Source: Brevundimonas vesicularis (GTDB lineage Bacteria > Pseudomonadota > Alphaproteobacteria > Caulobacterales > Caulobacteraceae). From it: a stretch of DNA of 64,000 nucleotides. The notes below the pieces were generated by a model that was not told the DNA's origin, did no database searches, and saw only the letters and a program-made list of their open reading frames with translations. Below are positions 9,265-18,902 of this stretch, piece by piece. The stretch is from the NCBI RefSeq assembly GCF_027105095.1, contig NZ_CP114278.1, positions 1,116,001 through 1,180,000 on the forward strand, written 5' to 3'. A program made the translations under genes and the position numbers. Position 1 is the stretch's first letter, and the number at the start of each line of letters is the position of its first letter.

Positions 9265-10410
9265 ATGCCTCCCGAAATCATCGCCGTCACCCGCCAGATC
9301 CGCGCCCTGTGGCATCGGTTCGACTGGCTGCCCGAGTGGGCGGTCATCGGCCTGGTCCTGCTGGTCTTCGTCGGCGGCGGCTGGCTGACGCACAAGATCG
9401 TCTTCGCCATCCTGCGTCGCGTGGTGCGAAACAAGGACGTGTTCTGGCGCGGCGTGGTCGAACGCGCCCGGGTCAAGCTGCGCGTCCTGATCATCCTCGT
9501 CGGCATCGGCATCGGCGTGACCGTCTCGCCGATGCACCCTGAACCGTCGGAGGACATCCGCAGCGCCCTGCTGTTCCTGTTCATCCTGACGCTAGGCTGG
9601 CTGGCGTCGGGGGTGCTGGACATGTGGTCGGTCATGCACCTCAAGCGGTACAATATCGCCGTCGAGGACAATCTTCTGGCGCGCAAGCACCTGACCCAGA
9701 CCCGCATCCTGCAACGGGTCGCCAAGGTCATTCTGTTCATCGTCACCGTGGGCCTGGCGCTGATGACCATATCGGGCTTCCGACAGTGGGGGGTTAGCCT
9801 GCTGGCCTCGGCCGGCGTGGTCGGCATCATCGCCGGTCTGGCGCTCCAGCCCATCCTGACCAACATGGTCGCCGGCATCCAGATCGCCCTGACCCAGCCC
9901 ATCCGCATCGACGACGCCGTCATCGTCGAGAACGAGTGGGGCAATGTCGAGGAAATCACGGCGACCTATGTGGTGGTCAAGCTCTGGGACTGGCGCCGGA
10001 TGGTGCTGCCCCTGTCCTACTTCATCACCAAGCCCTTCCAGAACTGGACGCGCGAGAACGCACGCCTGATCGGCACAGCCTTCTTGTACGTCGACTACGA
10101 GGCGCCTATCGACCGGCTGCGCGAGGCGTTCGAAAGCATCGTGAAGGGATCGAAACTGTGGGACGGCGACGTCCAGGTGATGCAGGTCACCGACATCACC
10201 GAACGCGTGCTTCAGGTGCGCTGCCTGGCCAGCGCGCGCTCGGCCCCGGTCGCCTTCGACCTGCGCTGCGAGATCCGCGAGAAGCTGATGGCCTTCATGC
10301 GCGACGAATGCCGCGAGGCCCTGCCGCGCGACCGTATCGAATGGCCGCAAGGGTCGGACAAGCCCGCAGAGGGGGCCATCAGTCCGTCAGCGCCCTTTGT
10401 CCCTGGCTGA
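9265..10410 (+). CDS. MscS-family mechanosensitive ion channel
   Basis: This inner-membrane protein of 381 residues belongs to the small-conductance mechanosensitive channel family, which releases solutes on hypo-osmotic shock. Several hydrophobic segments precede the pore helix, seen as the glycine/alanine-rich stretch around ASAGVVGIIAGLALQ. The conserved beta domain follows (PIRIDDAVIVENEWGNVEEI), then the cytoplasmic vestibule with the FQNWTR segment. The ATG at 9265 has AGGAA 4 bp upstream. The 3' end overlaps the convergent small gene at 10379-10792 by 32 bp. It is not part of the usual dcw cluster; it marks the left edge of the block between murG and murC. The solute or ion preference cannot be read from the sequence. 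Confidence 0.9.
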   Translation: MPPEIIAVTRQIRALWHRFDWLPEWAVIGLVLLVFVGGGWLTHKIVFAILRRVVRNKDVFWRGVVERARVKLRVLIILVGIGIGVTVSPMHPEPSEDIRSALLFLFILTLGWLASGVLDMWSVMHLKRYNIAVEDNLLARKHLTQTRILQRVAKVILFIVTVGLALMTISGFRQWGVSLLASAGVVGIIAGLALQPILTNMVAGIQIALTQPIRIDDAVIVENEWGNVEEITATYVVVKLWDWRRMVLPLSYFITKPFQNWTRENARLIGTAFLYVDYEAPIDRLREAFESIVKGSKLWDGDVQVMQVTDITERVLQVRCLASARSAPVAFDLRCEIREKLMAFMRDECREALPRDRIEWPQGSDKPAEGAISPSAPFVPG

Positions 10411-10792
10411 TGGCCTGCTCCAGCGTCAGCGCCTCGGCCAGCCGTTCGGCCCCGCAGGCGATGGCCAGCAGCTCCGCTGCATCCCCGCCCGGCGCGGCGT
10501 CATAGGCGGGGGCGGCGTCCGGCGTCGCCGGCCCTTCCGTCCCGTCCGCCTTCAAAGAGGAGAAGTCCAACCGATCCGCCGTCCTCGCCCGACAGTCGAA
10601 CGCCCACCGCGACCAGCCGCCGACATAGGTCACGTCTCCGACCTTGAACCCGGCCTCGGTCACCTGCAGCTCCCGCATCCGCGCCACGTCGCCCTCGCGC
10701 TCGATCGAGGCCGCGTCGGCATAGATGGCGAACCGTCCCACGCCGGTCGGAATCAGTTGAGGATCGGCGAGCGCGAGCAGCAGGGCGATCAT
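10379..10792 (-). CDS. Hypothetical protein, possibly surface-adhesin-E-like
   Basis: This 137-residue protein starts with a short hydrophobic leader ([11 protein letters not shown]), which may direct export although no clear cleavage site is visible. The pattern of a short beta-rich body with [12 protein letters not shown], a Trp-Ser-Arg-Trp segment and one central cysteine (FDCRART) resembles small proteins annotated as surface-adhesin E-like; this is a weak resemblance. The C-terminal part is alanine-rich. The ATG overlaps the smc stop (ATGA type), so it is probably co-transcribed as the last gene of the dsbA-smc operon. Its tail runs 32 bp into the convergent mscS gene. Confidence 0.6.
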   Translation of the reverse strand: MIALLLALADPQLIPTGVGRFAIYADAASIEREGDVARMRELQVTEAGFKVGDVTYVGGWSRWAFDCRARTADRLDFSSLKADGTEGPATPDAAPAYDAAPGGDAAELLAIACGAERLAEALTLEQAISQGQRALTD

Positions 10793-13700
10793 GCGACCAG
10801 GGTCTCCGCCTGTTTCAGGTCCACGCTGACCAGCTGGCTCATGCCGCGCTCGGGCATGGTGACGCCGTACAGCCGGTCCATCCGGCTCATGGTGACGGGG
10901 TTGTGGGTGATGACGATGAAGCGGGTGTCGGTGCGGCTGCGCATCTCGTGCAGCATCCGGCAGAACCGGTCCACGTTGGCGTCGTCCAGCGGCGCGTCCA
11001 CCTCGTCCAGCACGCAGACCGGCGCGGGGTTGGCCAGGAAGACGCCGAAGATCAGGGCCGCCGCCGTCAGCGCCTGCTCGCCCCCGCTCATCAGGCTCAT
11101 GACCGACAACCGCTTGCCGGGCGGGCAGGCGTAGATCTCCAGCCCCGCCTCCAGCGGGTCGTCGCTTTCGACCAGCTTCAGCTCCGCCTGCCCCCCGCCG
11201 AACAAAGCTTCGAACAGGGTCTTGAAGTTGGCGTTGATCACGTCGAACGCCGCCACCAGTCGCTCGCGGCCCTCGGCGTTCAGCTCGTCGATGCCGTCGC
11301 GCAGCTTGGCGATCGCCTGGGTCAGGTCGATGCGCTCCGACTTCATGCTGTTCAGCCGTTCGCCGTATTCGACCGCCTCGTCTTCGGCGCGCAGGTTGAC
11401 GGCGCCCAGGGCCTCGCGTTCGCGCTCTAGGCCGTAGAGAAGGCTCTCGGCCCCGGCGGCGTCCGGCGGGCGGGCGATGGCGTCGTCCGTCAGCTTTTGA
11501 CCCAGCTCCTGCGGCGACATCTGCGCCGTCTCGCGCAGGGTGGTCTCGGCCTCGGCTAGCTTCTCGGCGGCGGCCTCGGCGCGGGCGGACAGGCCGGCGC
11601 GCGCCTCGCGGGCCTGCGACGCGGCGGTCTCGGCGACGCGCGACGCGCGGTCGGCCTCGCTCGCCTCGGTTTCGGCGACGGCCATGGCGTCCGACGCCGC
11701 CTGTTTCCTCTGCTCGGCGGCGACCAGCGTGTCCATTAGCTTGCCGCGCTGCTCGGCGAAGCCCTGGGGCGCGACCTCGGCCTGTTTCAGCAGGGCGGCC
11801 GTCCGGTCGGCGTCCTTGGCCAGGGCGGCGACGCGGCCGGCGCTGTCCTTGGACCGCGTGACCCAGCCTTCGCGCGCACGGGTCAGGCTGCCCAGCCGCT
11901 GCTCGCGACCCTGACGATCGCGAGCCTCGGCGTCACGGTCCGAGCGGGCCGTCTGGGCGGCGGTGCGGGCGGCGTCGGCCGTGGCGCGGGCGGCCGTCAG
12001 TTCGTCGCGCAGGCCGGCGATCGTCTCGGACGGGGCGTCGGTAGTCTGGGCGGCGTCCAGGGCGGCTTGCGCCTCGGCTGTGTCGGCCGCCAGCCGGCTC
12101 ACGGTGTCGTCCAACGCCTGGGCGCGGGCCTCGCGTCGGGCCTGCTCGCGGGCCAAGTTTTCGACGCGGTCACGAGCGGCGGTCACGGCCTTGTCGGCGG
12201 CGAAGGGCTTCAGGCGCGCGGCCTTGACCGCGTCTTCGGCGGCGCGGAAGGCTTCCGTCGCCGCCTTCTGGGCTGCCTGCGCCTGATCAAGCGCCGGTCT
12301 GCCCTTGTCGATCTCGGCCTCCAGCTCGGCCAGGCGCGTGCGTTGGGCCAGGCGCACGGCGGCCGGGCGCGGCGCCTCGGCGCGGCTGACGAACCCGTCC
12401 CAGCGATAGAGGTCGCCTTCGACCGTCACCAGGCGCGCGCCAGGAGGCAGGGCCTGAGCCAGCCGGGCCGCGTCGGCCTTGGACGCCACGCCGCAAAGAG
12501 CGAGGCGCGCGGTCAGCTGTTCCGGGGCCTGGACATGGTCGGACAGGGGCGCGACCCCGACGGGCCAGGACGGGGAGGGCGCCTCCGCCCCGCCCCAATA
12601 GGCGGCGGCCTTGGCGTCCAGCGCCGCATCCAGATCGTCGCCCAGGGCGGCGGCCAGGGCGGCCTCGAACCCCTTGTCGGCACGCACCTTGTCCAGCGCG
12701 GGGGGATGGTCGCGCTTGCCGGTGACCAGCAGTTGGGCCAGGCCGCGCGCCTCGGTCTGAAGCCGGCCCAGCCGGTCCTCTGCAGCGCGGGCGGCGGTGC
12801 GGGCCTCCTGTTCGGCGCGGGCCAGATCGCCGCGCGTGGCCTCAGCCGCGTCGACGGCGTCGCGCGCTGCGGCAAGGTCGGCCTGCGCCGCTTCCAGCGC
12901 CTGGCGGGCGTTCTCCAGCTCTGGCGTTTCCAGCGGCCCCAGAGCTTCGCGTTGGCGTCGGGCTTGGTCGTGCTGGGCGGTGACGCGGGCCAGTCGGGCC
13001 TCGGCGTCGCGTTTGCGGGCTGTCTCTGCGTTGGCGCGGGCCTCGACGGCGGCCAGCATCCCCGCCAGCCGTTCGACCTCGCCGTCGGCGGCTTTGCGAG
13101 CGTCCTCGGCGGCCGCCAGGGCCTTGTCCAGTTCGGGGCCGCGTTCGGGGGCGGCGGCGATCTCGGCCTTCAGCCGGCTCAGTTCGTTCTCCAGCCGGTC
13201 CAGTTCGCGCTGGGCGTCGGCGGCCATTCCGTCTTCGCGCGCGGCGTCGGCGGCGATGCGAGCGACCTCGGCCTTGAGGCGATCCACTTCCGCGCGGGCC
13301 GCCTGTTCAGCCATGTCCAGCCGATCGCGCTCCAGACTGACGCGGTGCAGCAGGGCGGAGGCGACGGCGTCCTCCTCCCGCGCGGGCTTCAGGGCTTCCT
13401 GGGCGGACAGGGCGGCCGTCTGGGCGGCGGCGGCGGCGGTCGTGGTGTCGGCGACAGCGACGTCGGCCGCGCGCAGTTCGACGGCGGCGGCCTCTGCGGC
13501 CAGACGCGCGTCGTTCCAGCGCACATAGAGCAGGGCGGCTTGAAGGGCGCGGATCTCGGCCGAGATCTTCTTGTACTTCTCGGCTTGGCGGGCTTCGCGC
13601 TTAAGCCGGTTCATCGCCGTCTCCAGCTCGCGGCCGATGTCGTCAAGCCGGTCCAGATTGGTCTCGGCCGCCTTCAGGCGCAACTCGGCCTCATGACGGC

Positions 13701-14226
13701 GGGTGTGCAGACCGGCGACGCCGCCCGCCTCTTCTAGGATGCGGCGGCGGTTCTGCGGCTTGGCGGCGATCAGTTCCGAGATCTGGCCCTGACGCACCAG
13801 GGCGGGCGAGTTGGCGCCGGTCGAGGCGTCGGCGAACAGCAGCTGCACATCGCGCGCGCGCACCTCCTTGCCGTTGATGCGGTAGGTCGAGCCCTGGCCC
13901 CGGTCGATGCGGCGCGACACCTCCAGCACGGGGCTGTCGGTGAAAGGCTGGGGCGCGCGGCGTTGCGCGTTGTCGATGGTCAGGCTGACTTCGGCGTGGC
14001 TGCGCGGAGGACGGCCGGCGGCCCCGGCGAAGATCACATCGTCCATGCCCTGACCGCGCATGGCCTTGGCCGAGTTGGCGCCCATGACCCAGCGCAGGCT
14101 TTCAAGGACGTTGGACTTGCCGCAGCCGTTCGGGCCGACGACGCCGGTCAGGCCGGATTCGATGTGCACCTCCGCTGGATCGACGAACGACTTGAAGCCG
14201 ACGAGCCGGAGGCGCTGGAACTGCAT
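10789..14226 (-). CDS. smc: Chromosome segregation ATPase SMC
   Basis: SMC forms the ring-shaped condensin that compacts and individualises sister chromosomes with ScpA and ScpB (not in this window). The 1,145-residue protein has the N-terminal Walker [10 protein letters not shown] at residues 31-39. Two long alanine-, arginine- and glutamate-rich coiled coils follow, broken by a hinge around residues 490-600. The C-terminal ABC signature MSGGEQ is at about 1046 and the Walker B VLDEVDAP at about 1067-1074. It starts 12 bp after the DsbA-like gene at 14239-14850 and is followed by a small gene with a 4 bp overlap. Coding on the opposite strand of the coiled-coil part is a composition artefact. 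Confidence 0.97.
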   Translation of the reverse strand: MQFQRLRLVGFKSFVDPAEVHIESGLTGVVGPNGCGKSNVLESLRWVMGANSAKAMRGQGMDDVIFAGAAGRPPRSHAEVSLTIDNAQRRAPQPFTDSPVLEVSRRIDRGQGSTYRINGKEVRARDVQLLFADASTGANSPALVRQGQISELIAAKPQNRRRILEEAGGVAGLHTRRHEAELRLKAAETNLDRLDDIGRELETAMNRLKREARQAEKYKKISAEIRALQAALLYVRWNDARLAAEAAAVELRAADVAVADTTTAAAAAQTAALSAQEALKPAREEDAVASALLHRVSLERDRLDMAEQAARAEVDRLKAEVARIAADAAREDGMAADAQRELDRLENELSRLKAEIAAAPERGPELDKALAAAEDARKAADGEVERLAGMLAAVEARANAETARKRDAEARLARVTAQHDQARRQREALGPLETPELENARQALEAAQADLAAARDAVDAAEATRGDLARAEQEARTAARAAEDRLGRLQTEARGLAQLLVTGKRDHPPALDKVRADKGFEAALAAALGDDLDAALDAKAAAYWGGAEAPSPSWPVGVAPLSDHVQAPEQLTARLALCGVASKADAARLAQALPPGARLVTVEGDLYRWDGFVSRAEAPRPAAVRLAQRTRLAELEAEIDKGRPALDQAQAAQKAATEAFRAAEDAVKAARLKPFAADKAVTAARDRVENLAREQARREARAQALDDTVSRLAADTAEAQAALDAAQTTDAPSETIAGLRDELTAARATADAARTAAQTARSDRDAEARDRQGREQRLGSLTRAREGWVTRSKDSAGRVAALAKDADRTAALLKQAEVAPQGFAEQRGKLMDTLVAAEQRKQAASDAMAVAETEASEADRASRVAETAASQAREARAGLSARAEAAAEKLAEAETTLRETAQMSPQELGQKLTDDAIARPPDAAGAESLLYGLEREREALGAVNLRAEDEAVEYGERLNSMKSERIDLTQAIAKLRDGIDELNAEGRERLVAAFDVINANFKTLFEALFGGGQAELKLVESDDPLEAGLEIYACPPGKRLSVMSLMSGGEQALTAAALIFGVFLANPAPVCVLDEVDAPLDDANVDRFCRMLHEMRSRTDTRFIVITHNPVTMSRMDRLYGVTMPERGMSQLVSVDLKQAETLVA

Positions 14227-14238
14227 CGTCCCGACGGG

Positions 14239-14850
14239 CTACCGAAGCAGCGGATCGATGGCGGCCGACAGGGCCTCCAGCGAATGATCCAACACCATCG
14301 TCCCGTTGACGAAGAAGGTGGGCGTGCCGGTGACGCCGGCGGCGCGTGCGCCCTCGATCTGCTGATCGAGGGCGGTGCGGACGGCGGTTGTCTCCATGCA
14401 GGTCTGGATCTGGTCACGGGTCTTGCCGCTGGCGGCGATGCCGGCCGCGAACCAGGGCTGGACGCCGGTGATGCGCAGGCCCGCCTGATCACGCATGAAG
14501 ACGGCCGCCACATCGAAGTAGCGCTCGGGCGCCGCGCACATCGCCACGACGGCGGCGGCGGCGGCCAGATTGGCGGGCGGGGTCGGCAGGTTGCGGTGAA
14601 CCAGCCGCACCTTGCCGGTGTCGATGTACTTGGCCTTGAAGGCCGGCAGCACGGTGTTGTGGAAGTCCGCACAGTGCGAGCAGGTGAAGGACGCGTATTC
14701 GATCATCGTCACCGGCGCATTCGCCCGACCCAGGATGTGATCCTGGGCCGTGACGGGCGGGGGCGCATCGGCGGCGAGCGCCGGCGTCGCCAAAGCGCCG
14801 TACAGGGCGGCGAGGGCGAAACCTGCGGCGATGAAGGCGCGTCGCATCAT
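14239..14850 (-). CDS. DsbA-family thiol-disulfide protein (exported)
   Basis: A 203-residue thioredoxin-fold protein of the DsbA/Com1 type, with a Sec signal peptide ending around ATPALA. The redox motif is CSHC within YASFTCSHCADF. The helical insertion and the cis-proline motif (GTPTFFVNG) are present, so a periplasmic oxidoreductase role is likely; whether it acts as oxidase or isomerase is not clear. It lies between a related lipoprotein (14866-15510, CPHC motif) and smc, all on the minus strand with gaps of 15 and 12 bp, so one operon. Two consecutive ATG codons open the gene; the first is used here. Confidence 0.85.
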   Translation of the reverse strand: MMRRAFIAAGFALAALYGALATPALAADAPPPVTAQDHILGRANAPVTMIEYASFTCSHCADFHNTVLPAFKAKYIDTGKVRLVHRNLPTPPANLAAAAAVVAMCAAPERYFDVAAVFMRDQAGLRITGVQPWFAAGIAASGKTRDQIQTCMETTAVRTALDQQIEGARAAGVTGTPTFFVNGTMVLDHSLEALSAAIDPLLR

Positions 14851-14865
14851 CTGATTTGGCCTCGG

Positions 14866-15510
14866 TTACTTGGCCAGGGCCGCGTCGATGGCGGTGGACA
14901 GGTCGGCCAGGCTGGCGCCTTCGCCACCGGGCGAGATGACCTGCGTCTCATTGACGTAGAAGGCCGGTGTGCCGGTCACGCCCTGGGCGCGGGCGGCCTG
15001 GACACGCTTCTCCATGGCGGCGACGGCGTCCTTGTCGGTGACGCAGTCGTTGAACTGCTGCTCGGAAAGGCCGGCGGCCTGGGCGGTGCGCAGCAGCCAG
15101 TCGCGCGGCGAGGACGTCAGCATCTCCTGTTGCGTCGCCATCAGCTGGTGAACCACGTCGAAATACTTGTCCGGACCGGCGCAGCGCGCCACCAGGAAGC
15201 CGGCGGTGGCGGCGTCGACCGGCGGGGTCGGCAGTTCGCGGAAGACGTAGCGGACCTTGTTGGTGTCGACGTATTTGGCCTTGAACGCCGGCCAGGTGTT
15301 CTTCTGCCATAGGGCGCAGTGGGGGCAGGTGACCGAGGCGTATTCGACCACCGTGACCTTGGCGCCTTCGGGCGCGCCCAGACCCATGTCGCCTTCGGCC
15401 GCACCCTTGGCGCCGCCGCCGCAGGCCGCCAAAGCCATGGTCGCCAGTGCGGCGCCGGTGATGGCCGCACGACGGCTCATGCGGGCGAAGCGGGATTCAG
15501 TGTCGGCCAT
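14866..15510 (-). CDS. DsbA-family thiol-disulfide lipoprotein
   Basis: A paralogue of the next gene, 214 residues long. It carries a lipobox-like ALAAC at about residues 26-30 after a twin-arginine-like segment (SRRAAITG), so it is probably lipid-anchored in the periplasm. The redox motif is CPHC (VTCPHCALW), as in classical DsbA, and the cis-proline loop is GTPAFYVNE. It has GAGGAA a few bases before the ATG. It is the first gene of the dsbA-dsbA-smc set. A GATTC methylation site lies in the upstream region at 15549-15553. Substrates are unknown; paired paralogues with different motifs may divide oxidation and reduction roles. Confidence 0.85.
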   Translation of the reverse strand: MADTESRFARMSRRAAITGAALATMALAACGGGAKGAAEGDMGLGAPEGAKVTVVEYASVTCPHCALWQKNTWPAFKAKYVDTNKVRYVFRELPTPPVDAATAGFLVARCAGPDKYFDVVHQLMATQQEMLTSSPRDWLLRTAQAAGLSEQQFNDCVTDKDAVAAMEKRVQAARAQGVTGTPAFYVNETQVISPGGEGASLADLSTAIDAALAK

Positions 15511-15617
15511 GAAGGTTCCTCGGATCGGATCGTTGGCGATGGTCGCGCGATTCCCCAGGAATGGCGCAACCCTGAACTAGTCTGGAACAGGTGCGGCGAA
15601 GTTTTGTCAACAGCGCC

Positions 15618-16073
15618 TTATCCGCGCGCCCAGGCCCGATCAATCGCGGGTGCGGGGATGAAACTTTGCGGCCGATCCTGGCGCGGCGGCGGATCGCTTA
15701 GACCTTGCTGAATGAAGCGCATCGCCGACAGCAGGCCGGAACGCGAGAAGGGCTTGGGGATCACGCCATGCGCGCCCAGGAAGTCCTCGGGGATCATCTT
15801 CGGGTTGGCGGTCAGGAACACGACGGCCGTGGAAGGCCAACGATCCTTGATCAGGCGAGACACGTCCAGACCGCTGGAGTTTTCCGCCAACTGGATATCG
15901 ACGAAGGCGATGTCGGGCGGGGCATCGAGCGACAGCGACTCCACCTCGCTCAGGGACATGGCCTCGGCGACCAGCCGGTGGCCTTCGTCCTCGAGCATGG
16001 CCTCGAGGTCCATCACGAGCAGGGCCTCGTCCTCGACGACCAGGACGTCGAAGTGGGGCCCAGCGGCGCTCAC
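15618..16073 (-). CDS. lovR: Single-domain response regulator, LovR-like
   Basis: A 151-residue protein made of one receiver domain with no output domain. Acidic pocket residues E14-D15 and the phospho-acceptor D59 (FVDIQL) are present, as is the switch lysine in PKPF. It starts with GTG directly next to the TAG of the LOV kinase gene, with no spacer, so the two are coupled. In Caulobacter crescentus the LOV kinase LovK is paired with LovR, which acts as a phosphate sink that damps the general stress response. The same role is inferred here from domain content and adjacency. The last 25 residues are a proline-rich tail. Confidence 0.8.
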   Translation of the reverse strand: MSAAGPHFDVLVVEDEALLVMDLEAMLEDEGHRLVAEAMSLSEVESLSLDAPPDIAFVDIQLAENSSGLDVSRLIKDRWPSTAVVFLTANPKMIPEDFLGAHGVIPKPFSRSGLLSAMRFIQQGLSDPPPRQDRPQSFIPAPAIDRAWARG

Positions 16074-17201
16074 CTAACCGCTCACGGGGAAGTCGACGAC
16101 CGCGCGTGTTCCGGGTTCGGCCGGGAGCCACAGCGTCTTGCCGCCGATCTGCTTTGAAAGACGACCGATCAAAGTCTTGCCCAATCCCTGATGCGCAGCG
16201 CCGGGTATTCCGGGGCCGTCGTCCTGAACAACAACCTGGCCGCCTTGTTCCGTTCTTTTGGCCGAGACCTGCAATCGGCCGCCGCGATCCTCGGGGAAGC
16301 CGTGCTTGATCGCATTGGTCAGAAGTTCATTGATGATCAGGCCGATCGACGAGGCATGGGTGGAGGGGATGAACATCGGCTCCGCCTCGACGGACACCTC
16401 AATATCAGTGCGTCCGGTCGAGCCGATGACATCGGCGACCAGGGTGTTGGTGAAAGCGCCGACGTCGAACTGGGTGACGTCTTCGGACTGATAGAGTTTG
16501 CGGTGAACGGTCGCCAAGGCGTCCACCCGCTCCAGCATGGAATCCAGGGTTGCGGTCAGGGCCGGATCGGACAGGGAGCGCGATTGCAGCCGCAGCAGCG
16601 AGCCGATCATGGTCAGGTTGTTCTTGACCCGGTGATCGACCTCATGAAGCAGCAAGGTCTTGGCCGTCAGGGCTTCCTGCAGATCGGCGGTGCGGGCGGC
16701 GACCTCACGCTCGACGACGGCTTTCTGCTTTTCGACCAGGACCTGGGCCTCGACGCGTTCGGTGACGTTCAGCTGAGAGGCGAAGAAATATTCGATCTCG
16801 CCCTCGGCGTTGCGCACCGGGCTGATGAACAGGGCGTTCCAGAAGGTGCTGCCGTCCTTGCGATAGTTCAGCAGGTCGACATGAATGTCTTCGCCCGCGT
16901 CGATCGCTTCGCGGATGCTGGCGACGGAGGCTTTGTCCGACTTGGGGCCTTGGAGGAACCGGCAGTTCTGCCCGATGATTTCGTCGCGTTCGTAACCCGT
17001 CAGGTCCTGGAAGGCCTGGTTGACGAAGACGATCGGGTTGTCGGGCAGGCGCGGATTGGTGATGACCATCGGCATGCGGGTGCCGCGAACGGCCGCCGCA
17101 AACGGGTCGCCGCGACCCATCTCGTGCTCCACGAGCTCGGTCAGTCGCCAGTCGTCTTGTTGCTTCATCGGGCTCGGCGTCCAGGCGCGCGACCAGGACA
17201 T
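16074..17201 (-). CDS. lovK: Blue-light sensing LOV histidine kinase, LovK-like
   Basis: A soluble 375-residue kinase. The PAS/LOV domain (about residues 35-150) carries the flavin-binding motif GQNCRFLQG with photoreactive C80, so blue-light sensing through an FMN-cysteinyl adduct is expected. A short coiled coil leads to a HisKA_2-type phosphorylation site (HEVDHRVKNN, H190) and a HATPase domain ending with an N-box (NELLTNAIKHG) and the GPGIPG loop. The order matches Caulobacter LovK, which feeds the PhyR-NepR-SigT general stress pathway. No membrane segment is seen. The start is uncertain: ATG at 17201 and ATG at 17168 (residue 12) both lack a clear ribosome site, and both keep the LOV domain intact. 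Confidence 0.88.
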   Translation of the reverse strand: MSWSRAWTPSPMKQQDDWRLTELVEHEMGRGDPFAAAVRGTRMPMVITNPRLPDNPIVFVNQAFQDLTGYERDEIIGQNCRFLQGPKSDKASVASIREAIDAGEDIHVDLLNYRKDGSTFWNALFISPVRNAEGEIEYFFASQLNVTERVEAQVLVEKQKAVVEREVAARTADLQEALTAKTLLLHEVDHRVKNNLTMIGSLLRLQSRSLSDPALTATLDSMLERVDALATVHRKLYQSEDVTQFDVGAFTNTLVADVIGSTGRTDIEVSVEAEPMFIPSTHASSIGLIINELLTNAIKHGFPEDRGGRLQVSAKRTEQGGQVVVQDDGPGIPGAAHQGLGKTLIGRLSKQIGGKTLWLPAEPGTRAVVDFPVSG

Positions 17202-17274
17202 GCCGTGCGGAATTCTTATCTTTACCGTCCCTACCTACAGCAGGCGATAAGGCCTGCCAACCGAGACGCGGGGA

Positions 17275-17829
17275 TCAGTCGCCGCCGATGTCGGAACGCG
17301 ACAGGGCGACGCGGCCAAGCCGGGCCAGGGCAGCGCGCAGATCGTCGGGGGCTGAAGCGATCGATGCGGCCAGACCGGCCTCAGCCTGGGCGGGCAGGGG
17401 CGGCGGCTTGGCGCTGCGTTTGGGACGGGCGGCGGCCTCCTTCAAAGGGGCGACCGGACCTTGGGCGATGCGCAATCGATCCACCGTCCCGGCGCCGAGG
17501 AACAGGTTGACGCGGGCCAGGATGTCCTCGGACTGGTGCTGGATCAGCAGGGCGGCGGCGCCGGCGACGCGCAGCTCCAGCACGCCGGGCTGGCCGCCCT
17601 TGCCCTTGGTCAGTTTCTGCGGACGTGTGACGCGGGCCAGGCGATCGCCGACGATCTCACGCCAACGGGGCTTCAGCGCGCCGGCGCCGCGACCGAACTG
17701 CTCGTCCAGCTTCTTGATCAGGGGCGTCAGCGCCTTGCCCGCGCGCGGCGCCGGTCGGGGGACCGGACGGGTGCGGCGGCGAGACAGGATCTCGCGGGCC
17801 TCGGCGTCAGTGGGCAGCGTGCGGCGCAT
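17275..17829 (-). CDS. DciA/DUF721 family protein
   Basis: A 184-residue protein of the DUF721 (DciA) family. The conserved region starts with LIKKLDEQFG and continues through WREIVGDRLARVTRPQKL to the AAALLIQHQSEDILARVN segment, which matches the KH-like DciA fold that loads the replicative helicase DnaB in bacteria lacking DnaC. The C-terminal third is low-complexity, rich in proline, alanine and lysine. It is divergent from mutY with only 20 bp between the two ATG codons. A role in helicase loading is known for the family, not shown here. Confidence 0.8.
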   Translation of the reverse strand: MRRTLPTDAEAREILSRRRTRPVPRPAPRAGKALTPLIKKLDEQFGRGAGALKPRWREIVGDRLARVTRPQKLTKGKGGQPGVLELRVAGAAALLIQHQSEDILARVNLFLGAGTVDRLRIAQGPVAPLKEAAARPKRSAKPPPLPAQAEAGLAASIASAPDDLRAALARLGRVALSRSDIGGD

Positions 17830-17833
17830 GGGT

Positions 17834-17841
17834 CTATATAG
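17834..17841. promoter_or_regulatory. Shared palindromic -10-like element between dciA and mutY
   Basis: The only 20 bp between the divergent ATG codons contain CTATATAG, a perfect palindrome that can serve as a -10 hexamer in either direction. For mutY it ends 8 bp before the ATG, placing the expected transcription start at or next to the start codon, i.e. a leaderless mRNA. No ribosome site is visible before the mutY ATG, which fits. Confidence 0.4.
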
Positions 17842-17849
17842 CGCGACCG

Positions 17850-18899
17850 ATGCCTGACGTCTCTCCCGACATAGACCTGATCCGCGCCCGGCTGCTGGCC
17901 TGGTACGACGCCCATGCGCGTAGCCTGCCGTGGCGGGCCGCCGTCGGCGCGCCGCGGACCGAGCCGTACCGCGTCTGGTTGTCGGAGGTCATGCTGCAGC
18001 AGACGACCGTTCCGCATGCGACGCCGTATTTCCACGCCTTCACCACGCGCTGGCCGACGGTCTCGGACCTGGCGGCGGCCGAGGATGCGGAGGTGATGGG
18101 GGCCTGGGCGGGACTGGGCTATTATGCGCGTGCCCGCAATCTGCTGGCCTGCGCGCGGGCGGTGGCGGGCGAGCATGGCGGGGTGTTTCCGGACACCGAG
18201 GCGGCCCTGCTCGCGCTGCCGGGCGTCGGCGCCTATACGGCCGCAGCCGTCGCCTCCATCGCCTTCGACCGGGCGGCCAATGTCGTGGACGGCAATGTCG
18301 AGCGGGTGATGGCGCGTCTGTTCGCGGTCGAGACGCCGGTCCCCGCCGCCCGGCCCGAGCTGAGGCGACTGGCGGGCCTGTTCGTCACCGATGAGCGGCC
18401 CGGAGACTGGGCGCAGGCGCTGATGGATTTGGGCGCCACAGTGTGCCGGCCCAAGTCGCCGTCGTGCGGCGCCTGTCCGGCAGCCAGCGAATGCCTGGGT
18501 CTGGCCACGGGCGACCCGGCCCGGTTTCCGATGAAGAGCAAGAAGGCCGACAGGCCGCATCGGCGGGGCGCGGCCTATGTGTTGATCGACGACCAGGGGC
18601 GGGTCGCAGTCCAGACGCGGCCCAAAAAGGGGCTGCTGGGCGGAATGCTTGGCCTGCCGACCAGCGACTGGACGACAGGAGAACCTGATACCGTACCGCC
18701 GGTCGAGGCCGACTGGCGCGAGTCGGGGGCGGTGGAGCACGTCTTCACCCACTTCAGCCTGACCCTGACGGTGATGACGGCGTGCGTCGATGCAGACGGC
18801 CCCTATCGCTGGATGCCGATCGAGGCGGCGCGGGCCGCCCTGCCGACGGTCTTCGCCAAGGCGCTGGACCGGGCGAGCGCGCCTGATCTGTTCGGCTGA
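17850..18899 (+). CDS. mutY: A/G-specific adenine glycosylase MutY
   Basis: MutY removes adenine mispaired with 8-oxoguanine. The 349-residue protein has the helix-hairpin-helix glycosylase domain with LPWR, the catalytic region SEVMLQQTTV (E in SEVMLQQT), the HhH LPGVGAYTAAAVASIAF, and catalytic D in VVDGNVERV. The 4Fe-4S cluster cysteines follow (CRPKSPSCGACPAASEC). The C-terminal Nudix-like domain (GAAYVLIDDQGRVAVQ) that recognises 8-oxoG is present. The gene is divergent from dciA and converges with the debranching-enzyme gene 3 bp after its stop. Confidence 0.96.
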   Translation: MPDVSPDIDLIRARLLAWYDAHARSLPWRAAVGAPRTEPYRVWLSEVMLQQTTVPHATPYFHAFTTRWPTVSDLAAAEDAEVMGAWAGLGYYARARNLLACARAVAGEHGGVFPDTEAALLALPGVGAYTAAAVASIAFDRAANVVDGNVERVMARLFAVETPVPAARPELRRLAGLFVTDERPGDWAQALMDLGATVCRPKSPSCGACPAASECLGLATGDPARFPMKSKKADRPHRRGAAYVLIDDQGRVAVQTRPKKGLLGGMLGLPTSDWTTGEPDTVPPVEADWRESGAVEHVFTHFSLTLTVMTACVDADGPYRWMPIEAARAALPTVFAKALDRASAPDLFG

Positions 18900-18902
18900 C
18901 CC

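Noticed and set aside
12067..13737. A 556-codon open frame on the plus strand inside smc
   Set aside because: Glycine- and leucine-rich antisense of the SMC coiled coil, no domain, no start context.
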